Below are positions 1 through 7,869 of a DNA stretch of 28,245 nucleotides, one piece after another. The translations under genes and the position numbers were made by a program. The stretch is from Bacteroidales bacterium (GTDB lineage Bacteria > Bacteroidota > Bacteroidia > Bacteroidales > UBA3663). Positions within the stretch are counted from its first letter, which is position 1, and every line of letters begins with the position of its first letter. Under the pieces are notes generated by a model. It did not search any database and was not told the DNA's origin. It saw nothing but the letters and a program-made list of their open reading frames with translations. The stretch lies in NCBI GenBank assembly GCA_017632695.1, contig JAGBQS010000284.1, positions 1 through 28,245 of the forward strand, given 5' to 3'.

Positions 1-522
1 ATGTTCTTGAATGTAGTTGTTCAGAAAGCTCCTTAACACGCTCTTTTGCTCGTCGGTTACATGTCCGTTGCCGATGCTTTTCAGTGCAAGGCAGAGGGTT
101 GCCATCGTCTTGTCCTTAAAAGCAAAGTTTTTGGGAACCCCACGCTTAAACTCAATCATGGTGTTTCCTACGGTCAGTTTCCTGGCAGATCCGCTTGTCA
201 GGAAAACGATTTTCATGGGAATCTGAGTAGAAAGGCCGAAATAGTTCTCAGCGGCAAGCCCAGACATCAGCACTTGGGCATGGTCTCGCCTTGCAATGGC
301 CTCCGCTATCTCCGTTGGACTGGGGAACACAGGACCAAATTTGGTGATGGTTGTCTTCAAATAGACACCGTTAGCCAGACGGACAAGGTTGCCCTCCCTT
401 ACAAAGATAGAAAGCAGGTCGCCGATGTAATCTTGGTCATATTCCGGAAAGTCTGACGCAAACAGCAAAGACTTGTTCGCTATGCTTTTGAACTTCTTTT
501 CAACTATCTGAGATATAGTCAT
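1..522 (-). CDS. AbiEi-like antitoxin, DUF6088 family (3' end outside window)
   Basis: An open frame of 174 codons runs from the ATG at 520-522 to the left edge with no stop, so the C-terminus is missing. The N-terminal 60 residues look like the winged-helix of AbiEi-type antitoxins (VREGNLVRLANGVYLK, where a helix-turn-helix is followed by the G-V-Y strand). The next part carries the family-like stretch SGLAAENYFGLSTQIP and then a beta-rich segment. In type IV AbiE toxin-antitoxin systems this protein represses its own operon and counteracts the nucleotidyltransferase toxin AbiEii, which normally lies directly downstream; here that would be beyond position 1. A Bacteroidetes promoter lies about 42 bp upstream. 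DUF6088 membership and antitoxin role are from remembered family features, not a search. The toxin gene is not visible. Confidence 0.75.
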   Translation of the reverse strand, partial: MTISQIVEKKFKSIANKSLLFASDFPEYDQDYIGDLLSIFVREGNLVRLANGVYLKTTITKFGPVFPSPTEIAEAIARRDHAQVLMSGLAAENYFGLSTQIPMKIVFLTSGSARKLTVGNTMIEFKRGVPKNFAFKDKTMATLCLALKSIGNGHVTDEQKSVLRSFLNNYIQEH

Positions 523-563
523 ATCTTTGTCTGAATTAACATTTATTAGCACCGAAATTTTTG

Positions 564-595
564 CAAAATTACGGAAATAATTTCAAACGAACAAA
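564..595 (-). promoter_or_regulatory. Bacteroidetes-type promoter of the AbiEi-like gene
   Basis: Read on the minus strand, TTTG (592-595) is followed after 20 bp by TAATTTTG (564-571), matching the TTTG / TAnnTTTG pattern of the Bacteroidetes primary sigma factor. It leaves an untranslated leader of roughly 37 nt before the ATG at 522. The rest of the 523-756 gap is AT-rich; I see no gene or strong hairpin in it. Confidence 0.6.
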
Positions 596-756
596 TAATT
601 TAGGGAAAACTTCAAGTTTGATCGTAGATTTGATGATAATTTTGCCAATTTTGATTAAATCAGCGTTGTGAAATGTGAAAATAATAACTGCAAGAAGATT
701 TTAGTGAAGTAACCTCGAAATCAGCAGATGGCGCAGGCCAAAAAGGCTGGAATAGG

Positions 757-2034
757 CTAATGATTCGACACCAGCAGCCATTTCCAGGCCGGGATTACTT
801 CAATGCTTCCATACTTGTCTGTGATGCTTTCCTCTTCGTCATAAGTGAGAATCAAGCGTCTGCTGCATGGTAAGTGGTCTGGTAATTTGCTGAGAGCTTC
901 GACCTCCCGCTTTCTGGTTTCTTCATCAAGCAATGAATAGCTGACCTGAATGGCTAATTCGTTTTCCGGAATGTAGAAATCCACTTCGTAATTTGCATTG
1001 TAAAAGAACACTCGCTCGTTGTCCGGGTCATGCCCGTAGATGCGGAACAGCTGCAGAGCTATGAGGTTTTCCAGAAGTATAGTGTCTTTGTCTATGAGGA
1101 ACAATCCCAGAATACCATTGTCAATGAAATAGTACTTGCAGTTGCTTTCTTTGTCCGCCAGACTGGTAGCATAGTTTCTGAGACGCAGAAGCAGCCATGC
1201 ATCTTCGCAATACTCTACATACTTGATGGTGGTAGCGAGACTTAGCTTGCCGCCGATACTTGACAGGAGGTTGTTCACGCGGTTATAAGAAATGGGTCGG
1301 CATACGCTTTCTGCCATTTTCCTGACAAGCACCCTGATTCCTGCAACATTGGTGATCTTGTTCCGTGCAATGATGTCGCCCATGTAAATCTTCTGATAAA
1401 CGCTGCTAAGATAGTTGCGCTTTGCAGGCAACAGGGCAGATGCCGGCAGACCGCCATAATGTAGGTATTCGTCAAAACAGCGAACAACCCTTGCCCGTCC
1501 CTCAGTAGAAACAATGTCATTGTCTTCCCATGGAATCTGGTGAACATTAAGATACTCTTTAAAGCTGTAAGGATAAACTTCAGCGGAGAGAAATCGCCCA
1601 CCCAGTGTGGTGTTGATTTCACCAGACAGCATCTTGGCATTTGAACCCGTAATGAAGATGTTGTATTCGGAGTCGGCCATCCGTCGGGCAAACTTGTGCC
1701 ATCCGTCAATGTTCTGTATCTCGTCGAGAAATAACATCGGGCGTTTGCCATACATTTCCTGATGACACTCCAACAGGCGGTTGAAATCCTCTGACGTGAA
1801 GTTTTCAAGCCGTTCATCCTCGAAGTTCAGATAAAGGATTTCATCCCATTTGTGACCTTCTGAGAGCAACTGCTGAATCCTGTGGTATAGCATATATGAC
1901 TTTCCGGATCTTCTGACACCAACAAGTACATGACAAGGGAAATCGTCAAACTGCAGTTCACGAGGAGAAACCACATAACGCTCCACCTCCAGCTGGTTAT
2001 CCCGAAGGATCTGTTTTAATAAATGCTTATCCAT
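757..2034 (-). CDS. AAA ATPase with C-terminal DUF4143 domain
   Basis: This 425-residue protein belongs to the large AAA_14/DUF4143 group of bacterial and archaeal P-loop ATPases whose job is mostly unknown. Walker A is GVRRSGKS (about residues 39-46), Walker B is LFLDEIQN (101-108), and a sensor-like strand FITGSNAKML follows near 130-140. The second half (about 195-400) fits DUF4143, with a GGLPAS motif near its beginning. It has no signal peptide or membrane segment, so it should be cytoplasmic. It is transcribed from its own promoter and separated from the AbiEi-like gene by 234 bp. Members are often strain-variable and carried in accessory regions, which fits its neighbour. Domain assignment is firm; a cellular role is not known. 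Confidence 0.9.
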   Translation of the reverse strand: MDKHLLKQILRDNQLEVERYVVSPRELQFDDFPCHVLVGVRRSGKSYMLYHRIQQLLSEGHKWDEILYLNFEDERLENFTSEDFNRLLECHQEMYGKRPMLFLDEIQNIDGWHKFARRMADSEYNIFITGSNAKMLSGEINTTLGGRFLSAEVYPYSFKEYLNVHQIPWEDNDIVSTEGRARVVRCFDEYLHYGGLPASALLPAKRNYLSSVYQKIYMGDIIARNKITNVAGIRVLVRKMAESVCRPISYNRVNNLLSSIGGKLSLATTIKYVEYCEDAWLLLRLRNYATSLADKESNCKYYFIDNGILGLFLIDKDTILLENLIALQLFRIYGHDPDNERVFFYNANYEVDFYIPENELAIQVSYSLLDEETRKREVEALSKLPDHLPCSRRLILTYDEEESITDKYGSIEVIPAWKWLLVSNH

Positions 2035-2088
2035 ATCCAGTTGTTTTGATTTTGACTTAAATGCTTTGTATTACTAAAATTTACGCTG

Positions 2089-2120
2089 CAAAGGTATTAA
2101 TTATTTAATGTATTTGCAAA
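2089..2120 (-). promoter_or_regulatory. Bacteroidetes-type promoter of the AAA/DUF4143 gene
   Basis: On the minus strand TTTG (2117-2120), a 20-bp spacer and TACCTTTG (2089-2096) match the TTTG / TAnnTTTG consensus exactly. The predicted start of transcription gives a leader of about 50 nt before the ATG at 2034. Confidence 0.7.
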
Positions 2121-2382
2121 TAATTGGCAGTTTTTATTTAATCCATTAAACAAAAAGTGGGTGTTTTGTCATTTATATGGGGTAAAAGAGGGGTATCAGT
2201 TCTTCATAAGAACGGTAAATTTAAGGCAATAATATAGTCCGCTTGTTTTCTCGCGAAAAAGGCTGGTAAGAAGATTTGCGTGAGGAAGCTGCAAGCATAA
2301 CAAAAAATCGGCTCATCTTTAGATAAGAACTAAGGAAGGGCCGTTGTTTTGGTTGACCTTCATGTATGGAACTCCGATTATT

Positions 2383-2467
2383 TCATCAGATTGCAGCCTC
2401 CTGAAAGCAGGAAGTGGAATTTCCTCGTCAGATTGCAACAACCTAACACCGGAACCTGGAATTTCCT
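2383..2467. repeat. Imperfect 42-bp tandem duplication, two copies
   Basis: Copy one (about 2383-2424) and copy two (about 2425-2467) begin with TC(A/G)TCAGATTGCA and end with TGGAATTTCCT, with a more divergent middle. The period of 42 bp is divisible by three, so both strands encode a 14-residue repeat in one frame (on the minus strand, LLQSDEEIP then RLQSDEIIG). No start codon fits that minus frame, so it may be a relic of a coding region or a non-coding repeat. Confidence 0.6.
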
Positions 2468-2553
2468 TAGGATTCGGAAGGTATAATCTAATGTGGATGT
2501 TATCGGAAAATGCATCCGATTATTATTTTGGCAAAGTATGTGCTGTTTAAATG

Positions 2554-2590
2554 TAAAAAAATCCGCAACTTCAACAATAAAGTTGCGGAT
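2554..2590 (-). terminator. Rho-independent terminator for leftward transcription
   Basis: An 11-bp perfect stem (2561-2571 with 2580-2590, arms ATCCGCAACTT and AAGTTGCGGAT) closes an 8-nt loop. On the minus strand it is followed at once by seven T residues (2560 down to 2554). It lies 247 bp beyond the stop of the 654-residue gene and is the first good terminator for the leftward operon. On the plus strand no T-run follows, so it is directional. Confidence 0.75.
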
Positions 2591-2714
2591 TATGCGTTAT
2601 TTATGTGAAGGTTCCAAAAGACAAGAACTCAAGGAGTTTCAGTTAGGTTTCGGAACCGGGGAGTTATCCAACCGCTAAACGGTATCAATTAACCATTCAA
2701 ACCAATTTTTGCCT

Positions 2715-2876
2715 ATGCAACATCGTTCTACCCCTTTACAGACTCTTCCTCTGGATGCACCGGGAATGCCTGCCGGTCCGAGCTTTGAAACTCTTTGCAT
2801 GTTGCAGGTTTTTGCCCGAGCCTATCAGCCCAAAACCTTAAAAAATAGTAGGCTCGATAAACATCTTCTGGCCTGA
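2715..2876 (+). CDS. Possible small protein with PAGPS motif (53 aa)
   Basis: A 53-residue frame starts at ATG 2715 and ends at TGA 2874-2876. It has a proline-rich N-terminal half (LQTLPLDAPGMPAGPS) and a helical, aromatic second half (FETLCMLQVFARAYQP). The composition does not look like random antisense: most of it lies outside the neighbouring gene, and only the last 13 codons run opposite to the 3' end of the 654-residue gene. I recall similar tiny unannotated ORFs with a PAGPS motif followed by a hydrophobic helix in Bacteroidales, but this is memory, not a search. No strong promoter is visible; the segment before the ATG (AATTTTTG) is a partial match to the -7 element. Function unknown. 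Confidence 0.45.
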   Translation: MQHRSTPLQTLPLDAPGMPAGPSFETLCMLQVFARAYQPKTLKNSRLDKHLLA

Positions 2877-4802
2877 AAAACCATCCAGATCAGTTAGCCG
2901 GATTCCTTGCTGCAAGTGCAGTATTTCGATGTGAGAAACATCGTCGGTGATTATGTGTTTCACTTCCTTGTCATTGGTTTCGACAGGTGTAATCAGCACA
3001 TAATGATCGGCGATTGTGTTTTTAAGCACCAGATTAAGCGGTGCATGCTGTTTCATCACATCGATAAATGCCTGCAGGCCGCCCTGTTCGGCATAGAGCG
3101 CGCTCATCCGTTCGGTGATAGCCTGATAGAGCACGGGCGGAAGCGTCTTGTCGTCGATGCGGATACGGATGTAGCCATTGATTTCGTCACCCAGTTTCGC
3201 ATAGATACGGGCGATGAGGTCTTCGGCGTCGGCAACAGGCGTGCGTTCGGAAAACAGCTGGATGACTTCCTGATAGCGGCCTTGGAAGTATTCGCTGTCG
3301 TTGCCCAGCTGTGAGGCTGCCGTTGCGACCTGCTGTTTGCTGAAATTGCCCAGAATGGGCGAGGGGTCGGCATTTTGGACGGCTTTTTCGCTAAGGGATA
3401 TGGCCTCGTCGAGTACTTTCCGGTAATAATCGCATTTGTCGGTCATAGCCAGAATGGTCGGAATGAGCTCGTTGAGCAGTTTGGTGGCGAAGTCGCAGCC
3501 CGGGATGTAGGTCTTGTGAATAAAGAGTTCGCCGATCTGTTCAAGATACTCTTTCAGTATGGCATCGTCCTTCTTCATGAAGCGGGCAAAGAAATTGATG
3601 CCATTCCATTTCTCCTGAATACTCTCTAACTGGTATTCGATGTTCTTGATGGCTTCGACTGCCTGCTCGCGTTCCTTCTGTAACTCGATTACTTTCAGCT
3701 GCAGCAGATTGACAAGCGAGCGGAGGATGTTCTTCTGTGCTTCGGGGGTGTAGGCATTGCTCTCGATGGTGCGGTTGAACTCCTGACTGATGATTGCCTC
3801 CAATACCTGAAGATATGTGCTGCTCTTCTTGCTTTGAAGCTGGAAAAAATAGTCAACGCCCGAATCCCGGAACCGGCTTTTGTAAAGAACTTCCAGACGC
3901 TGTCGGATTTTTGCCAGCCATTCATCGTGCGGAATATCGTTCAAACCCTGTGATTCCCGTTCAACGCTTTCCTTCCAGAATGTTTCGGCTGGCTTCCAGG
4001 TCTGCTGGCGGTTACCGTCCAGATTCAGGAACATATCGCTTTGCAGACAGATCCGTTCGTTGTTAATAGGAATGAAGGAGAGGATGCGTTTGGCTTCTTC
4101 GTTGCAGGTTTCAATGGACCATTCGTTATATTCCGGCAGACTGTATTTCAGCAGAACACTAACGTACTGACGCTGCAGGTACTGGCGTACATTCTCTTCC
4201 GGGTAGGTGATACCGGTGGCATTGAATGTTGCAAAAACGGGCGGAAAATCGGGCGTGGGACCATCCGGAAGCTGATTCTCGAGTGCGGATGCTCCGACTC
4301 CGAAGTGAATGGTCTCATACAGGAATTCGCCTAAGGATTGCTGCGAAGCATCCTGATAGAGATAAATCCGGTTGTAGAGCAGGAAGTCCGTATAATCGGT
4401 TATGGCGTTGTTGGTGTCGGCCAGATTGTTCCAAACGGTCTTGACCTGTTTCTCGGAACTTTCTTTCAGGTCGGGCAGCAGGAAATAAGCCAGGCAATGG
4501 TATTTGTGCTCTTCGTCGGACGGGAAAAGTCTTCGGATGAGACGGACTGTCTGTGCTGCCAGTTTGGCTTCGTCGGGGCGTTCGAAGTCGGCACAGATGT
4601 GGAACGTGACATCGCTGAGATGCTGTTTCTCCTTCCGGCGCAAGTCGGCTACCTCATGGAGCAGTTCGCGCTCCTCCAAAGGGCGGGGAAGGAAAAGCAT
4701 GGTCACATCCCGACGGTCTGCCACATCCTGCGAAAACTGCTGGAAGACAGGATTGCCGATTCGGGAACGACAAAAATTCAGAAAAATAATCAGATGTTTC
4801 AT
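2838..4802 (-). CDS. Uncharacterised 654-residue cytoplasmic protein
   Basis: I do not recognise the family. The protein starts MKHLIIFLNF, alternates beta-strand-like and acidic helical segments, and contains a predicted coiled coil at about residues 365-402 (rich in E, K, Q and L) after a long helical region. The C-terminus (about 590-654) looks like beta strands. There is no signal peptide, membrane segment or clear nucleotide-binding motif. Its ATG overlaps the TGA of tdk (ATGA), so it is translationally coupled to thymidine kinase and lies last in the leftward operon. No other in-frame start upstream is needed. A structural or scaffold-type role is possible from the coiled coil alone, but this is only a guess. 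Confidence 0.85.
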   Translation of the reverse strand: MKHLIIFLNFCRSRIGNPVFQQFSQDVADRRDVTMLFLPRPLEERELLHEVADLRRKEKQHLSDVTFHICADFERPDEAKLAAQTVRLIRRLFPSDEEHKYHCLAYFLLPDLKESSEKQVKTVWNNLADTNNAITDYTDFLLYNRIYLYQDASQQSLGEFLYETIHFGVGASALENQLPDGPTPDFPPVFATFNATGITYPEENVRQYLQRQYVSVLLKYSLPEYNEWSIETCNEEAKRILSFIPINNERICLQSDMFLNLDGNRQQTWKPAETFWKESVERESQGLNDIPHDEWLAKIRQRLEVLYKSRFRDSGVDYFFQLQSKKSSTYLQVLEAIISQEFNRTIESNAYTPEAQKNILRSLVNLLQLKVIELQKEREQAVEAIKNIEYQLESIQEKWNGINFFARFMKKDDAILKEYLEQIGELFIHKTYIPGCDFATKLLNELIPTILAMTDKCDYYRKVLDEAISLSEKAVQNADPSPILGNFSKQQVATAASQLGNDSEYFQGRYQEVIQLFSERTPVADAEDLIARIYAKLGDEINGYIRIRIDDKTLPPVLYQAITERMSALYAEQGGLQAFIDVMKQHAPLNLVLKNTIADHYVLITPVETNDKEVKHIITDDVSHIEILHLQQGIRLTDLDGFSGQKMFIEPTIF

Positions 4803-5392
4803 TGCTTCCGGTTCTTCTGCATTTCAGTCAGTTCCTGATAGCATGTGCGGCATAATGGCATGTATTCGCTCTTTTCGCCCAGCAGAACCTGCTGATCATT
4901 TTCGGCAATGCGGTAGGAGAACGATGCCAGCCGGCCGCAACGCATGCAGATGGCACGGGTCTTGGTCACCTCGTCGGCAATGGACAGCAGGTTTGGCATC
5001 GGGCCGAAAGGCTTGCCTAAATAGTCCATATCGAGACCGGCAACGATAACGCGCTTGCCCATATTTGCCAAGGCGTTGCAGACATCCACGATGCCGTCAT
5101 CGAAGAACTGAGCCTCGTCGATGGCTATCACTTCAGCATCCTTGCCCATGCGAAGAATCAGGCGGGAGTGCTCAACGGGAATGGCCTGAATGGCGGTCCG
5201 GTTGTGCGAGACGACATCTTCGCGGCTGTAGCGGATGTCGATGGTGGGTTTGAAGATAATGATGTTCTGGCGGGCAATCTGAGCTCGCTTCACGCGACGG
5301 ATCAGTTCTTCGGTCTTGCCAGAGAACATAGATCCGCATATGACCTCGATACTGCCAGGCCGCTGATCGTGTATGTTGCTTTCGATGTACAT
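4799..5392 (-). CDS. tdk: Thymidine kinase (type II)
   Basis: Phosphorylates thymidine to dTMP with ATP in the pyrimidine salvage pathway, in the cytoplasm as a tetramer. The 197 residues carry the P-loop GSMFSGKT (20-27), the catalytic DEAQFF (92-97, with Glu93 the likely base), the lasso-loop segment GLDMDYLGKPFGPMP (119-133), and four zinc ligands Cys149, Cys152, Cys181 and Cys184 (CMRC and CRTC). Length and order match the bacterial type II family. It follows the Na/Pi cotransporter by 75 nt and overlaps the next gene by 4 nt. No promoter consensus is visible in the 75-nt gap, so it is probably part of the upstream operon. Confidence 0.97.
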   Translation of the reverse strand: MYIESNIHDQRPGSIEVICGSMFSGKTEELIRRVKRAQIARQNIIIFKPTIDIRYSREDVVSHNRTAIQAIPVEHSRLILRMGKDAEVIAIDEAQFFDDGIVDVCNALANMGKRVIVAGLDMDYLGKPFGPMPNLLSIADEVTKTRAICMRCGRLASFSYRIAENDQQVLLGEKSEYMPLCRTCYQELTEMQKNRKQ

Positions 5393-5467
5393 AAGATTAT
5401 ACTGAATTTAATGAAGTCTTGTGTGTATAATAAAGAATGATTCCTTATCGGTTGGACTGCCGCTGGT

Positions 5468-7153
5468 TCAGCTCATGGTTGTCAGCACGTTGATGACATA
5501 GTCGCCAACTTTTTCACATTCGTTGACCAGGTCCATATAGTAAGTGGTCTGCAGATAGAGATCCTTGTTGGTGTCGGTGCGTTCCAACAGGTCGTTCCGA
5601 AGCTGGGCCCGGAAATTGTTGATCTCGTCCTCATAGTTGTAGGCTTTCATCAACGATGATTCCGGCAGTTCCTCTTTCTCCATACACTTGAGCATGTGTA
5701 CCAAAGCAGCATCGGTCAACGAAATCATCTTGCCGACATTGCTCCGTTCCTTATCGGTGAAATAAACACGCTGTTCGCTCTTTTCCTTGAGGGTGCAGGC
5801 CAAGTGGAAAATACTGTCGGCGATGCTTTCCAGTTCATCGACCATCTTGTACAGACGGCGCGAAAGCAGCTCGCTCTCGTAGCTCAGGCTCTTGGGATTA
5901 ATCTGGTTCAGGAAGTTGGCAATCTCGTTTTCGGCAACGTCGCTGTCCTGTTCCAGTTTCTTAACCTTCATATAAAGTTCCAGCTGTTTCTCCGAACCCA
6001 ACGGTTCGTTCATCATGGTGCGGATATGGCCGAACATCTTATAAACTTCTTCGGCATACCGGTGTGCCTCTTTCCGAACCTGCAACAGAGACAATTCGCC
6101 GGAAGCAATCAGACCCTTGTCGAGATACTGAAGCTTGAAGGCTTCGTCCTTTGCCTGCTTTTCCGGAATCAGCCGTGAAACCAATTTTACATACTGTTTG
6201 GTAAATCCAATCATCAGGCACACGTGAACAACGCTGACCGTAGTATGATACATGGTCATACCCATCGAAACGTTTTTGATGTCATGCGGATCGCCGAAGC
6301 CCAAATGACAGCAGAGCCAGGTGATGAAATCGCAGAAAGGATAGTAGAGTGCCAATGCCCAGAAGGCACAGACAATGTTATACGAGAGGTGTCCCATGGC
6401 AGCTCTCTTGGCCATGGTGTTGGCCGACAGAGAGGCAAGCAGCGGGGTAATACAGGTTCCGATTTTGGCACCCAGGATAAAGGCACAACCCATCTCGAAC
6501 GATATCCAGCCATTGGTACACATCAGCAAGGCAATGGTAAAGGCAGCACTGGAAGCCTGTACAATCATGGTAAGAACCATGCCGATGAGCAGGAACAGGA
6601 AGATGGAGCCGTAGCCCATGGAGCTGTAGTCGCGCATGAACTGGAGTGCTGCCGGATAGCTTGACAGATCGGGTACGGACTGCTTCAGAACCTCAAGACC
6701 CAGGAACAGAAGAGCAAAGCCGATGATGAATTCTCCCCACGAATTGCGCTTGGAATGCGACGAGTTGAAGAATGGCAACGAAATGGCTATGAGAGGCAGC
6801 ACATAGGTGGCAATGTTGAACTTGAAACCGAATACGGCAATAATCCAGGTGGTTGCGGTGGTTCCGACGTTGGCACCCATGATGACGGCCATCGATTCGG
6901 CCAGCGTGATAAGTCCGGCATTCACGAAACTGACAATCATAACCGTGGTAGCCGACGACGATTGTACCAGGGCGGTCACCACAATGCCGGTCAGCATGCC
7001 CGTAAAGCGATTATTGGTCATAGCGGCAAGAACATTGCGGAGGCTGTCGCCTGCAATCTTCTGCAATCCTTCACTCATCAGCTTCATGCCGTAAAGGAAA
7101 AGGCCGATAGAACCGACCAGTGTCAGAAAGTCGATCAAGGAATAACTGCTCAT
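5468..7153 (-). CDS. Na/Pi cotransporter with PhoU-like C-terminus
   Basis: An inner-membrane carrier of the Na/Pi-cotransporter (NptA/SLC34-like) family, expected to move phosphate with sodium. The N-terminal 330 residues are membrane segments holding the inverted repeat characteristic of the family: QSSSATT (64-70) and its partner QASSA (199-203), each followed by a glycine motif (GANVGTT 93-99, GAKIGTC 228-234). Residues about 340-561 are helical and match the PhoU-like domain fused to many bacterial members. The size of 561 residues is usual. It starts 16 nt after the LytTR regulator and so is likely co-transcribed with it, which makes phosphate or envelope homeostasis a reasonable theme for the operon (inference). 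No pst or phoB/phoR genes are present. Confidence 0.93.
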   Translation of the reverse strand: MSSYSLIDFLTLVGSIGLFLYGMKLMSEGLQKIAGDSLRNVLAAMTNNRFTGMLTGIVVTALVQSSSATTVMIVSFVNAGLITLAESMAVIMGANVGTTATTWIIAVFGFKFNIATYVLPLIAISLPFFNSSHSKRNSWGEFIIGFALLFLGLEVLKQSVPDLSSYPAALQFMRDYSSMGYGSIFLFLLIGMVLTMIVQASSAAFTIALLMCTNGWISFEMGCAFILGAKIGTCITPLLASLSANTMAKRAAMGHLSYNIVCAFWALALYYPFCDFITWLCCHLGFGDPHDIKNVSMGMTMYHTTVSVVHVCLMIGFTKQYVKLVSRLIPEKQAKDEAFKLQYLDKGLIASGELSLLQVRKEAHRYAEEVYKMFGHIRTMMNEPLGSEKQLELYMKVKKLEQDSDVAENEIANFLNQINPKSLSYESELLSRRLYKMVDELESIADSIFHLACTLKEKSEQRVYFTDKERSNVGKMISLTDAALVHMLKCMEKEELPESSLMKAYNYEDEINNFRAQLRNDLLERTDTNKDLYLQTTYYMDLVNECEKVGDYVINVLTTMS

Positions 7154-7169
7154 ATTGGTTTAAAAAGTA

Positions 7170-7868
7170 TTATAGTTTGAGTTGTTCTCTGATTGTGTTC
7201 CGATAGGTTTTGCCTACGGGTACCTTTGTTCCCGTGGTAAGTTCCAGCTGCTGGGAATCGAAGCCGGTAACCTGCCGGAGGTTGACGATGTAGGAGCGGT
7301 GTACCCGAATGAAGTACCGGTCATCGAGCATCTCTCCGATACCGCCCAGCGTTTCCATCGTCAGCCTTTGAACGGACCGTGTTCCTTCGAGGCAGAAGAT
7401 GCGGACATAATCTTTCATCGCTTCAAGGTAAAGGATGTCGGCCTGAAGGATGATTTCTGTCCGGCCGTCAACGCGGACCGTCAATCGGGCTGCATTGATC
7501 TGCTGATCCAGCTGCTTGAGCCGAATGTTTTCCCGAGCCTTGCCGAGTGCTAACTGGAGCCGTTCGAGCGTGTAGGGTTTCAGCAGGTAATCGGCAACCT
7601 GAAACCGGAAAGACTCGAGCGCATAGCGGTCGAAGGCCGATGAAACAATCACCTGAATGCCTGATATCCGTTCCAGAACTTGCATGCCGGTCATTCCGGG
7701 CATTTGGATATCGAGGAAAAGCAAGTCCGGTTTCTCTTTCCCGATGGCAGCCAGAAGGGATACCCCATTGTCGAAAAGCGAGACGTCTCCGCCTTCTCCC
7801 AATTTCTCGAGAAAGAACTTCAGCTTGGCAGCTGCCAACGGCTCGTCTTCGGCGATATAAATTTTCAT
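7170..7868 (-). CDS. LytTR-family response regulator
   Basis: A two-component response regulator of 232 residues. The receiver domain (1-120) has the acidic pair Asp8/Glu9, phospho-acceptor Asp53 (LLFLDIQMPG), Ser76/77 and Lys97 (LLKPY). The DNA-binding LytTR domain (about 128-232) contains LEAMKDYVRIFC, YFIRVHRSYIVNL and the closing VPVGKTYR. It begins one base after the stop of the glycosyltransferase gene and is followed by the Na/Pi cotransporter. No histidine kinase lies beside it, so its partner (in Bacteroidetes often a LytS/YpdA-like membrane kinase) is elsewhere or absent. Targets are unknown; typical LytTR sites cannot be recognised here. Confidence 0.95.
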   Translation of the reverse strand: MKIYIAEDEPLAAAKLKFFLEKLGEGGDVSLFDNGVSLLAAIGKEKPDLLFLDIQMPGMTGMQVLERISGIQVIVSSAFDRYALESFRFQVADYLLKPYTLERLQLALGKARENIRLKQLDQQINAARLTVRVDGRTEIILQADILYLEAMKDYVRIFCLEGTRSVQRLTMETLGGIGEMLDDRYFIRVHRSYIVNLRQVTGFDSQQLELTTGTKVPVGKTYRNTIREQLKL

Positions 7869-7869
7869 C

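Larger units (their letters stand above)
2121..2714. other. Gene-poor stretch with repeat and hairpins
   Basis: About 590 bp carry no gene I can support. The left part (2121-2340) is AT-rich with a 6-bp inverted repeat around 2206 (GTTCTT cat AAGAAC). The middle holds a 42-bp tandem duplication and an 11-bp-stem terminator, listed separately. The right part (2610-2700) has inverted pairs GGTTCC (2610-2615) / GGAACC (2652-2657) and a small ACCG / CGGT hairpin near 2671-2683, which could be a structured leader for the small ORF at 2715. The two short open frames here (2344-2550 and 2493-2678) do not look like real proteins. Confidence 0.5.

Noticed and set aside
1..456. Plus-strand open frames of 69 and 136 codons at the left end.
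   Set aside because: They are antisense to the AbiEi-like gene, whose translation matches a protein family.
2344..2678. Two plus-strand open frames (68 and 61 codons).
   Set aside because: They cross the tandem repeat and the terminator stem, have no convincing start signal and no protein-like pattern.
5393..5467. Separate promoter for tdk in the 75-nt gap.
   Set aside because: No TAnnTTTG box is found on the minus strand; read-through from the upstream genes is the simpler explanation.
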